From contig JAIXSQ010000005.1 of the NCBI GenBank assembly GCA_027484575.1, positions 30,193 through 94,192 on the forward strand: a stretch of DNA of 64,000 bases, written 5' to 3'. The position numbers and the translations under genes are program-made. The notes below the pieces were generated by a model, which was not told the DNA's origin, did no database searches, and saw only the letters and a list, made by a program, of their open reading frames with translations. Positions 21,301 to 29,725 of this stretch are shown here, piece after piece (the first letter of the stretch is position 1; every line of letters starts with the position of its first letter). This DNA comes from Comamonadaceae bacterium. GTDB lineage: Bacteria > Pseudomonadota > Gammaproteobacteria > Burkholderiales > Burkholderiaceae_C.

Positions 21301-21375
21301 CCGTACTCGGAAGAGGAACTGCTGTCGCTGGTGCGGCACTACGCCACGCAAGCCGCCGCCGCGGCAGCCGCCTGA
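15358..21375 (+). CDS. chpA: Hybrid chemosensory histidine kinase ChpA/PilL
   Basis: A 2005-residue CheA-type hybrid kinase. Order: FimL-like N-terminal region (about 1-560), an Ala/Pro linker, HPt1 with RRAFHTLKGSSRMVG (His686), a long acidic Ala/Pro-rich linker (about 775-1020), HPt2 AHALAGSSATVGF (His1070), HPt3 LHTLKGSARLAG (His1270), CheA dimerisation and ATPase domain (N box LLRNCVAHGIE near 1575, DDGAGLD near 1618, GRGIGMDVV near 1670), CheW domain, and a C-terminal receiver with Asp1929 in LSDIEMPRMDGF. Pseudomonas ChpA has more phosphotransfer sites; three are recognisable here. No methylation enzymes (PilK, ChpB) are adjacent. Confidence 0.92.
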   Translation: MEAGTDIDLATNDLGPLAWVLDELRKSLESASAALRRFVRDAGRARGSDMASVDDGQLRIARQQLHQAVGALEMVGLAAPAQMLRAMEAAVQKFVERPELCSEAAAAKVERAGFALTEYLEGVLLGKTTPAVALFPQYRDVQELAGSDRVHPADLWAYDWRWSEPETPAVAQPADYGPALRGRLDQAVLRIVKSGDAAAAADLVPTCLALAAGQQAKQPRVFWKLCAGYFEAMARGLLPGDVYAKRAASRVLMQYASLAKGDTGVSDRLAQDLLFFCAQAVPAHAVDAPALASVRAAWGLARHKPVDYATPQFGRFDPALLAQIRKRIANAKESWSALAGGDAAKLKPVAEQFGLIAETLLKLHAGSAPLAQALTATVDGVVRSGQPPRPELGMEVATAVLYLEAAFQDLDPTDAQLATRTAALAQRLEQVRQAGAAQALEPWMEELYRRVSDRQTMGSVVGELRGTLSELEKDLDAFFRHPQDKSPLKNAPTHLLQMRGVLSVLGLDQAVQAVARMRETVEDIILADLDEERARAAGTFDKLGNNLGALGFLIDMLNYQPALAKKLFVYDEATGELRPLMGRVGEGAPPSEDAPPIDVSVPAATPMAAAPAPAPVAPVAAPAAPAPAPVAVSAPVVIESEPDAELLEIFLEEAREVVANGLAAIEALATQPGDAGELTTLRRAFHTLKGSSRMVGLNEFGEAAWSLEQVLNTWLADQKPASGELCTLAAQAMQGFGRWVDDIAAGQAQAWKSVAFRTPADTLRSEGRLLPITLPGASTAAAEPPVLPAAADTAPAAQAPVAADAADAAFDFDLDLGTPAQPAEPAPAADLDLAFDLPTPEAAAPAPEAAAPVPAADPAPEVVLDFDFGAPEQPADVAAPVEAIESELDDSLQALFEAPAVSAPEPVAGDELNALQRALAPSADAPAESAEHAPAADPLTTTVPEIEAIDFDSLGALADPAAAESVPPADPVEPVAVAVDLPFAFDAALPLEPAVAEPPANDPVAPEPVAAAAPADDQTKVIGGLRIGIPLYNVYLNEADEWSRRLQQELGEWALELARPVPESAVGLAHALAGSSATVGFHALSDVARSLESALQHAQTLAYGTPRHAEAFSRAADEIRRLLHQFAAGFLKEPDPEVTDALAALQSLHLPLRQEFQDSAVEPDAADFDFPAPPPSGLAPLVASLPEPQPRAAEFAPMAFEEPPPAAPAAPRMEVAEGEEDIDAVDAIDPDLFPIFEDEAVELLPGLGTALRAWTRGDRSARDQVLRALHTLKGSARLAGALRLGELAHRMESAVEGLGAEAAASDVEPLLQRFDTLQGNFERLRSGEQPDAATAAAEAPAAPEAASQAAAGTTPAAGAPAAPRLPVAAAATLQMAPVRQSANQAVRVRSQLLDRLMNQAGEVMITRTRLESELRQLRGSLTDLTGNLDRLRSQLRDIELQAETQMQSRLAQAKEAAAGFDPLEFDRFTRVQELTRMMAESVNDVATVQRNIQRTIEATEDDLVAQARQTRELQRDLLRTRMTEFDAISDRLYRVVRLASKETGKQVKLDITGASIEMDRGVLDRMTPAFEHLLRNCVAHGIEKPDARSAAGKDASGTIRVHLAQEGNDVSVEFADDGAGLDLARIREKAQQQGLVAPDQAIGDDEAANLIFMPGFSTASEVTELAGRGIGMDVVRSEVNALGGRIETATRAGQGTSFKLVLPLTTAVTQVVMVRSGSLSIGVPANLVELVRRATAREVEQAYNTGTYEFNGETLPFFWSGALLQSSSRSLEPAAKTLPVVILRSAAQRVAVHIDEVLGNQEVVVKNLGPQLARLPGLAGMTVLASGAVVLIYNPVALAAVYGEQARAFSADRAQPEVLEQAGAAAPVAPLAPAVPQVPLVLVVDDSITVRRVTQRLLQREGYRVALAADGLQALERLAEERPAVVLSDIEMPRMDGFDLARNIRAESKWKELPIVMITSRIAEKHREHARELGVNHYLGKPYSEEELLSLVRHYATQAAAAAAA

Positions 21376-21398
21376 GCGCGGCGCCGCACCCCCTGACG

Positions 21399-21419
21399 AC
21401 GGGCCGCGCTGCGGCCCGT
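21399..21419. terminator. Hairpin between chpA and photolyase
   Basis: ACGGGCCGC at 21399-21407 pairs with GCGGCCCGT at 21411-21419 around GCT, followed on the plus strand by TGCCTTT. It lies between two convergent genes, as expected of a shared terminator. Confidence 0.6.
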
Positions 21420-21436
21420 TGCCTTTGGTGCGCGGC

Positions 21437-22930
21437 TCAGGCCGGGTCGGCCTGCTTGACCACCGCGTAACGCTGCAGCGTCGCCGCGCGCGCGGCGTCG
21501 TGGTCGACCACCGGCGCGGGGTAGTCGCGCCCCAGCACCAGCCCGGCGGCCTCGAGGTCGACGGGGCGTGCCTCCCAGGGCGCGTGCACGAGCGCGGGCG
21601 GCAGCTTGGCCAGCTGCGGCAGGTAGCGCAGGATGAACTTCGCGTCGGGGTCGAACTTCCGGCTCTGCGTCATCGGGTTGAAGATGCGGAAGTAGGGCTG
21701 GGCGTCGCAGCCGCTGCTGGAGGCCCACTGCCAGCCGCCGTTGTTGGAGGCCAGGTCGTAGTCGTTCAGCTGCTGCGCGAAGTAGCGCTCGCCCCAGCGC
21801 CAGTCCACGCCCAGGTGCTTGCACAGGAAGCTGGCGGTCACCATGCGCAGCCGGTTGTGCATCCAGCCGGTCTGGTTCAGCTGGTGCATGGCGGCATCGA
21901 CCAGCGGGTAGCCGGTGCGCCCTTCGCACCAGGCCGCGAACAGCGCCTTGGCGTGGGCGCCGCGCTCCCAGTGGATCGCGTCGTAGGCGCGGCGGAAGCT
22001 GTGGCCATTGCCGGCCTCGTCGGCCACGTGCGGGAAGTTGGCCAGCACCTGGGCGTAGAAGTCGCGCCAGACCAGCTCGTTGCGCCAGGTCGTGGCGCCC
22101 TCGCTGCCCGCCTGCGCCCGCGCGTGTGCCTGCGCCGCCAGCTGCCGCACCGACACCGTGCCGAAGCGCAGGTGCACGCTTAGGTAGCTGGGCCCCTTCA
22201 CGGCCGGAAAGTCGCGCGTGTCGCCGTAGCGGTCGATGCGCGGCAGGAAATCGGCCAGCGTCGCGTCGGCGCCGCGCCAGCCCGGCGCGATGGGCAGCTG
22301 GGCCAGGTTGGTGGGCGCGAAGCCAATCTCGGCGAGGGTGGGCACCGGCCGGCGGTGGGCGTCGGGGCGGGGCGCCAGCGCCGCGGCATGACGCTCGACG
22401 GGGTAGGGCTTCAGGTAGAACGCGTCGAGCTTGCGCAGCCACGCGTTCTTGTACGGCGTGAACACCGAGAACGGCTGGCCGGCCTGCGTGAGCACCTCCT
22501 CGCGCTCGAACACCACCTGGTCCTTGGCGTCGTGCAGCGCGATGCCGGCGTCGGCCAGCGCGCCGCGCACCTTGGCATCGCGCGCGATGGCGCCGGGCTC
22601 GTAGTCGCGGCTGGCGAAGACCGACTGCACGCCCAGCTGCCGCGCCAGCTTCGGGATCTCGGTGCGGGCGCTGCCATGCACCACGATCAGGCCGGCTGCC
22701 GGGTCGCCGCCGGCCAGCCGGCGCAGTTCCTCGTCCAGCTGCACCAGCGACTCGCGGATGAACTCCACCCGCCGGTCGGCCCGCGGCAGGGCCTCCAGGA
22801 TGTCGGTGTCGAAGACGAACACGCAGTGCAACTGGCGGCTGTGGCGCAGTGCCTGGTGGAGGGCGGCGTTGTCGTGGGCGCGCAGGTCCCGGCGGAACCA
22901 CATCAGGCCCGCTGCGTAAGGTTTTTCCAT
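21437..22930 (-). CDS. phrB: Deoxyribodipyrimidine photolyase
   Basis: A 497-residue flavoprotein that repairs UV pyrimidine dimers with blue light. The N-terminal antenna-binding domain starts GLMWFRRDLRAHDNAALHQ. The C-terminal FAD domain carries WRNELVWRDFYAQVL, GYPLVDAAMHQLNQTGWMHN (about residues 345-364) and NNGGWQWASSSGCDAQPYFR, the class I CPD photolyase signature. The ATG at 22930 is 26 bases from the divergent yqgE start. A cryptochrome role cannot be excluded by sequence, but the class I motifs favour repair. Confidence 0.93.
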   Translation of the reverse strand: MEKPYAAGLMWFRRDLRAHDNAALHQALRHSRQLHCVFVFDTDILEALPRADRRVEFIRESLVQLDEELRRLAGGDPAAGLIVVHGSARTEIPKLARQLGVQSVFASRDYEPGAIARDAKVRGALADAGIALHDAKDQVVFEREEVLTQAGQPFSVFTPYKNAWLRKLDAFYLKPYPVERHAAALAPRPDAHRRPVPTLAEIGFAPTNLAQLPIAPGWRGADATLADFLPRIDRYGDTRDFPAVKGPSYLSVHLRFGTVSVRQLAAQAHARAQAGSEGATTWRNELVWRDFYAQVLANFPHVADEAGNGHSFRRAYDAIHWERGAHAKALFAAWCEGRTGYPLVDAAMHQLNQTGWMHNRLRMVTASFLCKHLGVDWRWGERYFAQQLNDYDLASNNGGWQWASSSGCDAQPYFRIFNPMTQSRKFDPDAKFILRYLPQLAKLPPALVHAPWEARPVDLEAAGLVLGRDYPAPVVDHDAARAATLQRYAVVKQADPA

Positions 22931-22956
22931 GGGCCTCGGTAGAATCGCGCCCGATC

Positions 22957-23553
22957 ATGCCCAGTGACGATCAGCCCATCAACCTCACGCATCATTTCCT
23001 GATCGCGATGCCCGGGCTGGAAGACGCGTCCTTCGCACGCAGCGTGGTCTACCTGTGCGAGCACAGCGCCCGCGGTGCCCTCGGGCTGGTGATCAACAAG
23101 CCCAGCGACATCAAGCTGCGCAACCTGTTCGAGAAGGTCGACCTGCCGCTCGACCGCGACGACCTGGCCGCCGCGCCGGTGTTTCAGGGCGGGCCGGTGC
23201 AGACCGAGCGCGGCTTCGTGCTGCACGAGGCGGTGCACGGCGAGGGCCAGCCCGACGAGCCCGTCTATGCCTCCACGCTGGCCATCCCCGGCGGCCTGGA
23301 GATGACCACCAGCAAGGACGTCCTCGAGGCCATGTCCACCGGCGCCGGGCCGCGCCGGGTGCTGGTCTCGCTGGGCTACGCCGCCTGGGGCGAGGGCCAG
23401 CTGGAGTCCGAACTGGCCGAGAACAGCTGGCTGACCGTGGGCGCCGATCCCGCGGTGATCTTCGACACGCCGGTCGAGCAGCGCTACGACCGGGCGCTGG
23501 CGCTGCTGGGCCTGCAGGCCTGGACGCTGTCGCCGGAGGCCGGGCACGCATGA
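22957..23553 (+). CDS. yqgE: YqgE/AlgH family protein (UPF0301)
   Basis: A 198-residue protein of uncharacterised molecular function. Family motifs: LTHHFLIAMPGLEDASFARS at the start, YLCEHSARGALGLVINKP, VFQGGPVQTERGFVLH (about residues 72-87) and GYAAWGEGQLESELAENSW (about 141-159). Paired almost universally with ruvX/yqgF, as here. Its stop codon overlaps by ATGA with a repeat-derived mini-ORF. A TAGAAT at 22940-22945 is a possible -10, but the transcript would then have a leader of only a few bases. Confidence 0.93.
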   Translation: MPSDDQPINLTHHFLIAMPGLEDASFARSVVYLCEHSARGALGLVINKPSDIKLRNLFEKVDLPLDRDDLAAAPVFQGGPVQTERGFVLHEAVHGEGQPDEPVYASTLAIPGGLEMTTSKDVLEAMSTGAGPRRVLVSLGYAAWGEGQLESELAENSWLTVGADPAVIFDTPVEQRYDRALALLGLQAWTLSPEAGHA

Positions 23554-23612
23554 GCCGCCGGGCCGCCCCAAGGCGAATCCCCCAGCGCGCAGCGCGGAGG
23601 GTGTCCGAATGA
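23550..23612 (+). repeat. Repeat copy 1, readable as a 20-codon mini-ORF
   Basis: First of two tandem copies of a roughly 60-base sequence between yqgE and ruvX. It reads as [17 protein letters not shown] followed by VSE and a stop. Its ATG overlaps the yqgE stop (ATGA at 23550-23553) and its own TGA overlaps the next ATG (23609-23612). The DNA resembles short dispersed extragenic repeats of Comamonadaceae, so it may be a repeat inserted in phase rather than a gene. An Arg/Ala/Pro-only peptide has no recognisable domain. Confidence 0.6.
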
Positions 23613-23671
23613 GCCGACGGGCCGCCCCCAGGCGAATCCCGCAGCGCGCCGCGCGAAGGGCCGGTCAGTGA
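23609..23671 (+). repeat. Repeat copy 2, readable as a 20-codon mini-ORF
   Basis: Second tandem copy. It also reads [17 protein letters not shown], then AGQ and a stop. The first 17 residues are identical to copy 1 although several codons differ. Its TGA (23669-23671) overlaps the GTG start of ruvX (23668-23670). The two copies thus carry coupled stop/start junctions from yqgE into ruvX. Whether the peptides are made is unknown. Confidence 0.6.
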
Positions 23672-24087
23672 GCGGTCCCGGCCGGCCTGCCGTTCCCCCG
23701 CACCTGTCCACCTTTCTCGCGTTCGACTTCGGGGCCAAGCGCACCGGGGTGGCGGTGGGCAACCGGCTGATCGGCCAGGCCACGCCGCAGCCCACGATCC
23801 GCGCCGAGGCGGGCGAGGCCCGGCTGAAGGAGGCGATCGCGCGCATCGCCGCATGGAAGCCCGACGCGCTGGTGGTGGGCGTCCCCTTCCACCCCGACGG
23901 CGCGCCCCACGAGAATACGGCCCGCGCGCAGCGCTTCGGGCGCCAGCTGCACGGCCGCACCGGCCTGCCGGTCTTCGAGGTGGACGAGCGGTACAGCACC
24001 ACCGAGGCGCTGTCGGCCGGCGCGCGCGATGCCGACGCCGCGGCGGCCTGCATCATCCTGGACCAATTTCTGAGGAGCATCGAATGA
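23668..24087 (+). CDS. ruvX: Putative Holliday junction resolvase/pre-16S rRNA nuclease RuvX (YqgF)
   Basis: A 139-residue RNase H-fold nuclease. Motifs: [17 protein letters not shown] (first catalytic Asp, about residues 15-31), [10 protein letters not shown] (about 70-79), and the C-terminal [11 protein letters not shown] and [12 protein letters not shown] with the other acidic residues. In E. coli YqgF matures the 16S rRNA 5' end. GTG start at 23668, coupled to the upstream repeat stop; it ends in an ATGA overlap with pyrR. Confidence 0.9.
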   Translation: MSGPGRPAVPPHLSTFLAFDFGAKRTGVAVGNRLIGQATPQPTIRAEAGEARLKEAIARIAAWKPDALVVGVPFHPDGAPHENTARAQRFGRQLHGRTGLPVFEVDERYSTTEALSAGARDADAAAACIILDQFLRSIE

Positions 24088-24578
24088 GCGACTTGCGGCT
24101 GGATGCCGAGGCGCTGGTCGCCGAGCTGGCGCGCGGGCTGCCGGCCCTGCGCGGGGCCGAGGGCCGGCTGGTGGGCATCACCTCTGGCGGCGCCTGGCTG
24201 GCGCAGCGGCTGCAGCAGGACCTGGGGCTGCCGGGCCGCGCCGGCGTGATCTCCTCGGCCATGCACCGCGACGACTTCGCCCAGCGCGGACTGGCGGCCT
24301 CGGCCGCCCAGACCGAGCTGCCGTTCGAGGTCGACGGCGCGCACATCGTGCTGCTGGACGACGTGCTGTACACCGGCCGCACGATCCGTGCCGTGCTCAA
24401 CGAGCTGTTCGACTACGGCCGCCCGGCCAGCGTCAAGCTGGCGGTGCTGGTCGACCGCGGCGGCCGCGAGCTGCCGCTGCAGGCCGACTACGCCGCCGCG
24501 CGCGTGGTGCTGCCGCCGGCGCAGTCGCTGCAGCTGGCCCGCGGCGACGACGGCCGCTTCAGTTTCCGGGTGGAGTGA
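24084..24578 (+). CDS. pyrR: PyrR-type bifunctional pyrimidine regulator/uracil phosphoribosyltransferase
   Basis: A 164-residue PRTase-fold protein. The PRPP-binding loop is [20 protein letters not shown] (about residues 89-108), and the family segments [11 protein letters not shown] and [15 protein letters not shown] are present. In Bacillus PyrR is an RNA-binding attenuator. In betaproteobacteria it precedes pyrB, as here, and its regulatory mode is less clear; no anti-antiterminator structure was recognised in the sequence before pyrB. It begins inside the ruvX stop and ends 7 bases before pyrB. Confidence 0.88.
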   Translation: MSDLRLDAEALVAELARGLPALRGAEGRLVGITSGGAWLAQRLQQDLGLPGRAGVISSAMHRDDFAQRGLAASAAQTELPFEVDGAHIVLLDDVLYTGRTIRAVLNELFDYGRPASVKLAVLVDRGGRELPLQADYAAARVVLPPAQSLQLARGDDGRFSFRVE

Positions 24579-24585
24579 CAGGCCC

Positions 24586-25548
24586 ATGCTGCACAAGCGC
24601 AATCCGCAGTTGAACCGCAACGGCGAGCTGATCCACCTGCTGTCGGTGGAAGGCCTGCCGCGCGACATCGTCACGCACATCCTCGACACCGCCAGCGCCT
24701 TCGTGGGCGTGAGCGACCGCGAGGTCAAGAAGGTGCCGCTGCTGCGCGGCAAGAGCGTGTTCAACCTGTTCTTCGAGAACAGCACCCGCACCCGCACCAC
24801 GTTCGAGATCGCGGCCACGCGGCTGTCGGCCGACGTGATCAACCTGGACATCGCGCGCTCCTCGGCGAGCAAGGGCGAGTCGCTGCTGGACACCATCGCC
24901 AACCTGTCGGCCATGGCCGCCGACCTGTTCGTGGTGCGCCACAGCGAGTCGGGCGCGCCCTACCTGATCGCGCAGCACGTCGCGCCGCACGTGCACGTGA
25001 TCAACGCCGGCGACGGCCGCCACGCGCACCCCACGCAGGGGCTGCTCGACATGTACACGATCCGCCACTACAAGAAGGACTTCTCCAACCTGACGGTGGC
25101 CATCGTGGGCGACGTGCTGCATTCGCGCGTGGCCCGCTCGGACATCCACGCGCTGACCACGCTGGGCACGGCCGAGGTGCGGGTGGTGGGCCCGCGCACG
25201 CTGGTGCCGGCCGACCTGGCGCAGATGGGCGTGCGGGTGTGCCACACGCTGGAGGAGGGCATCCGGGGGGCCGACGTGGTGATCATGCTGCGGCTGCAGA
25301 ACGAGCGAATGAGCGGCGCGCTGCTGCCGTCGTCGCAGGAGTTCTTCAAGAGCTTCGGCCTCACGCCCGAGAAGCTGCAGCTGGCCAAGCCCGATGCCAT
25401 CGTGATGCACCCCGGGCCGATCAACCGCGGCGTCGAGATCGACTCGGCGGTGGTCGACGGCAAGCAGAGCGTGATCCTGCCGCAGGTCACCTTCGGCATC
25501 GCGGTGCGCATGGCCGTGATGTCCATCGTCGCGGGGAACGAGGCATGA
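24586..25548 (+). CDS. pyrB: Aspartate carbamoyltransferase catalytic chain
   Basis: A 320-residue enzyme for the committed step of pyrimidine synthesis. The carbamoyl-phosphate loop reads [19 protein letters not shown] (about residues 63-81), with HPTQGLLDM (about 147-155) and the later [12 protein letters not shown]. An aspartate-binding segment [12 protein letters not shown] is present. It overlaps the following pseudo-dihydroorotase by four bases. No pyrI regulatory chain is present, as expected for class A ATCases that assemble with a PyrC-like partner. Confidence 0.96.
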   Translation: MLHKRNPQLNRNGELIHLLSVEGLPRDIVTHILDTASAFVGVSDREVKKVPLLRGKSVFNLFFENSTRTRTTFEIAATRLSADVINLDIARSSASKGESLLDTIANLSAMAADLFVVRHSESGAPYLIAQHVAPHVHVINAGDGRHAHPTQGLLDMYTIRHYKKDFSNLTVAIVGDVLHSRVARSDIHALTTLGTAEVRVVGPRTLVPADLAQMGVRVCHTLEEGIRGADVVIMLRLQNERMSGALLPSSQEFFKSFGLTPEKLQLAKPDAIVMHPGPINRGVEIDSAVVDGKQSVILPQVTFGIAVRMAVMSIVAGNEA

Positions 25549-26852
25549 AGATCCTGATCAGCAACGGCCGCGTGATCGACCCGGCCAGCGGCCGCGACGA
25601 GCGGGCCGACGTGGCGCTGGCCGCCGGCCGCGTGGTGGCCATCGGCCGAGCGCCCGAGGGCTTCGCGCCGAACAAGACCCTGGATGCGTCCGGCTGCGTG
25701 GTCGCCCCGGGCCTGGTGGACCTGGCCGCGCGGCTGCGCGAGCCGGGCCACGAGCACGAGGGCATGCTCGAGTCCGAGATGCGCGCGGCGATCGCCGGCG
25801 GCGTCACCAGCCTGGTCTGCCCGCCCGACACCGACCCGGTGCTCGACGAGCCGGGCCTGGTGGAGATGCTCAAGATGCGCGCCGAGAAGCTGCACCAGGC
25901 GCGCGTGTTCCCGCTGGGCGCGCTCACCCGGGGCCTGGCCGGCGAGGTGCTCACCGAGATGGCCGAGCTGACCGAGGCCGGCTGCGTGGGCTTCAGCCAG
26001 GCCGACGTCGCGCTGGCCAACACGCAGGTGATGCAGCGCGCGCTCCAGTACGCCGCGACCTTCGGCTACACCGTGTGGCTGCGGCCCCAGGAGCTGTACC
26101 TGGGCAAGGGCGTGGCCGCCAGCGGCCCGCTGGCCACGCGGCTGGGCCTGTCGGGCGTGCCGGTGGCCGCCGAGACGATCGCGCTGCACACCATCCTGGA
26201 GCTGATGAAGACCACCGGCGCGCGGGTGCACCTGTGCCGCATCTCCAGCGCCGCAGGGCTGGAGCTGGTGCGGCAGGCCAAGGCCGCCGGCCTGCCGGTG
26301 AGCTGCGACGTCAGCATCAACTCGCTGCACCTGACCGACACCGACATCGGCTACTTCGACAGCCGCATGCGGCTGGTGCCGCCGCTGCGCCAGCAGCGCG
26401 ACCGCGATGCGCTGCGCGCGGGCCTGGCCGACGGCACGGTGGACGCGCTGGTGTCCGACCACACGCCCGTCGACGAGGATGCCAAGACCCTGCCGTTCGC
26501 CGAGGCCGAGCCCGGCGCCACCGGGCTGGAGCTGCTGCTGTCGCTGGGGCTCAAGTGGGGCACGGACAGCGGCGCGGGCCTGGTGCGTGCGCTGGCGGCC
26601 GTGACCAGCGCGCCGGCCCGCGTGCTGGGCAGCGCGCTGGGCACGCTGCAGGCCAGCTGCGGGCAGCTGGTCGAGGGCGGCATCGCCGACGTGTGCGTGT
26701 TCGACCCGGCAGCGCACTGGACCGTGCAGCCCGCGGCGCTGCGCAGCCAGGGCAAGCACACGCCCTTCTCGGGCTACGAGCTGCCGGGCCGCGTGCGCGC
26801 CACCGTCGTCGGCGGCCAGCTGGTCTGGGACGCCGCAACGCGCCAGGCGTGA
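25545..26852 (+). CDS. pyrX: Non-catalytic dihydroorotase-like protein (PyrX/PyrC')
   Basis: A 435-residue amidohydrolase-fold protein. True dihydroorotases have the metal site HxH in a DxHxHLREPG motif; here the sequence is [16 protein letters not shown] (about residues 59-74), with both histidines replaced. The later histidine pair is also missing ([14 protein letters not shown]), although [12 protein letters not shown] remains. It is therefore predicted inactive as a hydrolase. In Pseudomonas such a PyrC' is needed for assembly of the class A aspartate carbamoyltransferase, and the overlap with pyrB fits that role. An active dihydroorotase should be encoded elsewhere. Confidence 0.9.
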   Translation: MKILISNGRVIDPASGRDERADVALAAGRVVAIGRAPEGFAPNKTLDASGCVVAPGLVDLAARLREPGHEHEGMLESEMRAAIAGGVTSLVCPPDTDPVLDEPGLVEMLKMRAEKLHQARVFPLGALTRGLAGEVLTEMAELTEAGCVGFSQADVALANTQVMQRALQYAATFGYTVWLRPQELYLGKGVAASGPLATRLGLSGVPVAAETIALHTILELMKTTGARVHLCRISSAAGLELVRQAKAAGLPVSCDVSINSLHLTDTDIGYFDSRMRLVPPLRQQRDRDALRAGLADGTVDALVSDHTPVDEDAKTLPFAEAEPGATGLELLLSLGLKWGTDSGAGLVRALAAVTSAPARVLGSALGTLQASCGQLVEGGIADVCVFDPAAHWTVQPAALRSQGKHTPFSGYELPGRVRATVVGGQLVWDAATRQA

Positions 26853-27586
26853 TGGCGGCGCTGCGGGCGGTCTGGCGGCTGCTGCGCGCGCTGCTGACGG
26901 CGTTGCGCGGCCTGGCCACCATCCTGTTCGTGTTCCCGCGCCTGGACGATGCGCAGCGTGCGCAGCGGGTGCAGGACTGGGCCCGCCGCATGCTGGGCGT
27001 GCTGGGCATCGGCCTGCAGCTGCGCGGCCAGCCGCCTTTGCGCGGGCCGCTGCTGCTGGTGTCCAACCACATCTCGTGGCTCGACATCCTCGTGCTGCAC
27101 GCGGGGCGCCACTGCCGCTTCGTCTCCAAGTCCGAGGTGCGGCAGTGGCCGCTGATCGGCACGCTGGCCACGGGCGCCGGCACGCTGTACATCGAGCGCG
27201 CCTCGCGCCGCGACGCGATGCGCGTGGTGCACCAGATGGCGGCCGCGCTGCAGTCGGGCGACATCCTGGCCGTGTTTCCCGAGGGCACGACCAGCGATGG
27301 CGTGGACCTGCTGCCCTTCCACGCCAACCTGGTCCAGGCCGCCGTCGCGGCCGACGTGCCCGCGCAGCCGGTGGCGCTGCAATTCATCGAGACCCACACC
27401 GGCCGCCGCAGCCTGTCCCCCTGCTACATCGGCGACGACACGCTGGTGGGGTCGCTGTGGCGCACGCTGACCGGCCCGGCGATCACGGCGGTGGTGGCCT
27501 ACGGCACCCCGCAGCGAGCCCAGGGCCGCGACCGGCGCGCCTGGGCGGCCGACCTGCGGCACGCGGTGCAGGACCTGCGGGCCTGA
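26852..27586 (+). CDS. plsC: 1-acyl-sn-glycerol-3-phosphate acyltransferase
   Basis: A 244-residue membrane-associated acyltransferase of phospholipid synthesis. A hydrophobic N-terminus (about 5-30) precedes the catalytic HxxxxD box in LLVSNHISWLDILVL (about residues 66-80), and the glycerol-phosphate motif VFPEGTTSDGV is near residues 144-154. The ATG shares its A with the pyrX stop (TGATG), so it is the last gene of the yqgE-to-plsC run. An in-frame GTG at 26849 is an alternative start. Confidence 0.88.
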   Translation: MAALRAVWRLLRALLTALRGLATILFVFPRLDDAQRAQRVQDWARRMLGVLGIGLQLRGQPPLRGPLLLVSNHISWLDILVLHAGRHCRFVSKSEVRQWPLIGTLATGAGTLYIERASRRDAMRVVHQMAAALQSGDILAVFPEGTTSDGVDLLPFHANLVQAAVAADVPAQPVALQFIETHTGRRSLSPCYIGDDTLVGSLWRTLTGPAITAVVAYGTPQRAQGRDRRAWAADLRHAVQDLRA

Positions 27587-27609
27587 GCGCCTGAGCGCCT
27601 GGGCGCGTC

Positions 27610-27631
27610 GCCTCCTGCGATCGCAGGAGGC
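27610..27631. repeat. 22-base perfect palindrome after plsC
   Basis: GCCTCCTGCGA followed directly by its reverse complement TCGCAGGAGGC, 24 bases after the plsC stop. Position suggests a terminator for the pyr-plsC run, but no T-run follows and a dyad-symmetric protein site is also possible. Short direct repeats of GAGCGCCT precede it. Confidence 0.45.
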
Positions 27632-27698
27632 CTGCGGGCCATCCCGGATGCACCGGGGCTGCCGCCGGCCGAAGGTGCATGGCGTCCCAGGAGATCCC

Positions 27699-28040
27699 AT
27701 GTCCCCACGCCTGTTGTCCCTCTATGCCGCCGCCCTGGCTGGCGGCGCCGGCCTGGCCGCGGCGCAGCTGCCCGCCGCGGCCCCGCCGCCGAGCGCGCCC
27801 GCGCCGTTCCCCGCGCCGCCGCCGCTGCCCAAGGGTGGCGGGCCGTGGATGCCCGCTGCGCCGGACGCCGCGGCCGGCCGTGCCGAGTGGGAGCGTTGGC
27901 GCCTGGAGACCGAGGGCGCGCGCCGCCGCCTCGAGTCTGCGCGCGCAGCCGGCACGCTGGACGTGCCGGACTACCGGCAGGGGATGGAGGCCTACCGCGA
28001 TGGCATGCAGCGCTACCGCGGCGGCGTGGGTGGGCGCTGA
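27699..28040 (+). CDS. Small exported proline-rich protein of unknown function
   Basis: A 113-residue product that I do not recognise. It starts with a signal peptide (MSPRLLSLYAAALAGGAGLAA) ending near an A-Q junction. A Pro/Ala-rich stretch follows (about residues 24-48), then a charged helical part (RAEWERWRLETEGARRRLES, about 61-80) and a Tyr/Arg-rich end. The ATG at 27699 is preferred because AGGAG lies at proper distance and a signal peptide follows directly; the frame opens 51 bases earlier. The next gene is 17 bases downstream, suggesting a two-gene operon. Confidence 0.6.
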   Translation: MSPRLLSLYAAALAGGAGLAAAQLPAAAPPPSAPAPFPAPPPLPKGGGPWMPAAPDAAAGRAEWERWRLETEGARRRLESARAAGTLDVPDYRQGMEAYRDGMQRYRGGVGGR

Positions 28041-28057
28041 CCTCCGGCACGCCCGCG

Positions 28058-28600
28058 ATGCTCGAGGACCTTCTCGCCGATGCGCAGCGGCTGCTGCTGC
28101 CGCTGCTGGCCGGCGTGGCCCTGTTCAGCGCCCCGCTGGTGCTGCTGTCGCGCGCGGCCGTGCGGCGGGGCCGCGATGGCGCACCGCCGGTGGCTGGCGC
28201 GGCCACGCTGATCATCGCCTTCGGCCTGCTGGGCGGCGTTGCCGGCCTGCTCACCGGCAATTCACGCCAGCCGATCGCCGGCCCACTGCTCACGGGCCTG
28301 CTCGGGCTGATCGGCGGCCTGCTGTCCTACCTGTTCAGCAAGGAGCCCGCCGGCGAGCACCGCGCACACATCCCCTTCCTGCTGGTGGCGCTCGTGCTCA
28401 ACACCGTGGCCGGCCTCAGCGTCGGGAGTTCCTACCGCAAGAGCTTCGAGGAGGCGGCGTTCCGGCGCGAGCTGTGGAAGCTGTGCCATGAACGGGTCGA
28501 ACTCGAGGTGCGCAAGGCCCGTGCCCTGCAGGCGCTGGAGCCCGCGCGCGCCGTGGCGGCGGCCGCAGCGCCAGCCCCGGCTGCACCTCTGTGCCCGTGA
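28058..28600 (+). CDS. Membrane protein of unknown function
   Basis: A 180-residue protein with about four hydrophobic segments (roughly residues 10-30, 43-63, 70-92, 103-120). A charged C-terminal helix follows (SYRKSFEEAAFRRELWKL, about 123-140) and an Ala/Pro tail. No known domain recognised. It follows the exported proline-rich protein and converges with the ABC transporter ATPase gene, whose stop is 5 bases away. Confidence 0.6.
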   Translation: MLEDLLADAQRLLLPLLAGVALFSAPLVLLSRAAVRRGRDGAPPVAGAATLIIAFGLLGGVAGLLTGNSRQPIAGPLLTGLLGLIGGLLSYLFSKEPAGEHRAHIPFLLVALVLNTVAGLSVGSSYRKSFEEAAFRRELWKLCHERVELEVRKARALQALEPARAVAAAAAPAPAAPLCP

Positions 28601-28604
28601 AGCC

Positions 28605-29705
<1,101 letters not shown>

Positions 29706-29725
29706 GGGCTGCGATTCTAGATGCG

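Noticed and set aside
14950..21351. A 2133-codon minus-strand frame, and a 1882-codon plus-strand frame, across chpA.
   Set aside because: Both are long only because of GC-rich codon use. Their translations are His/Arg/Gly/Gln repeats without domains, whereas the chpA frame shows ordered kinase domains.
24579..24585. A PyrR-dependent attenuator before pyrB.
   Set aside because: Only seven bases separate pyrR from pyrB, with no terminator/antiterminator pair visible there or at the end of pyrR.
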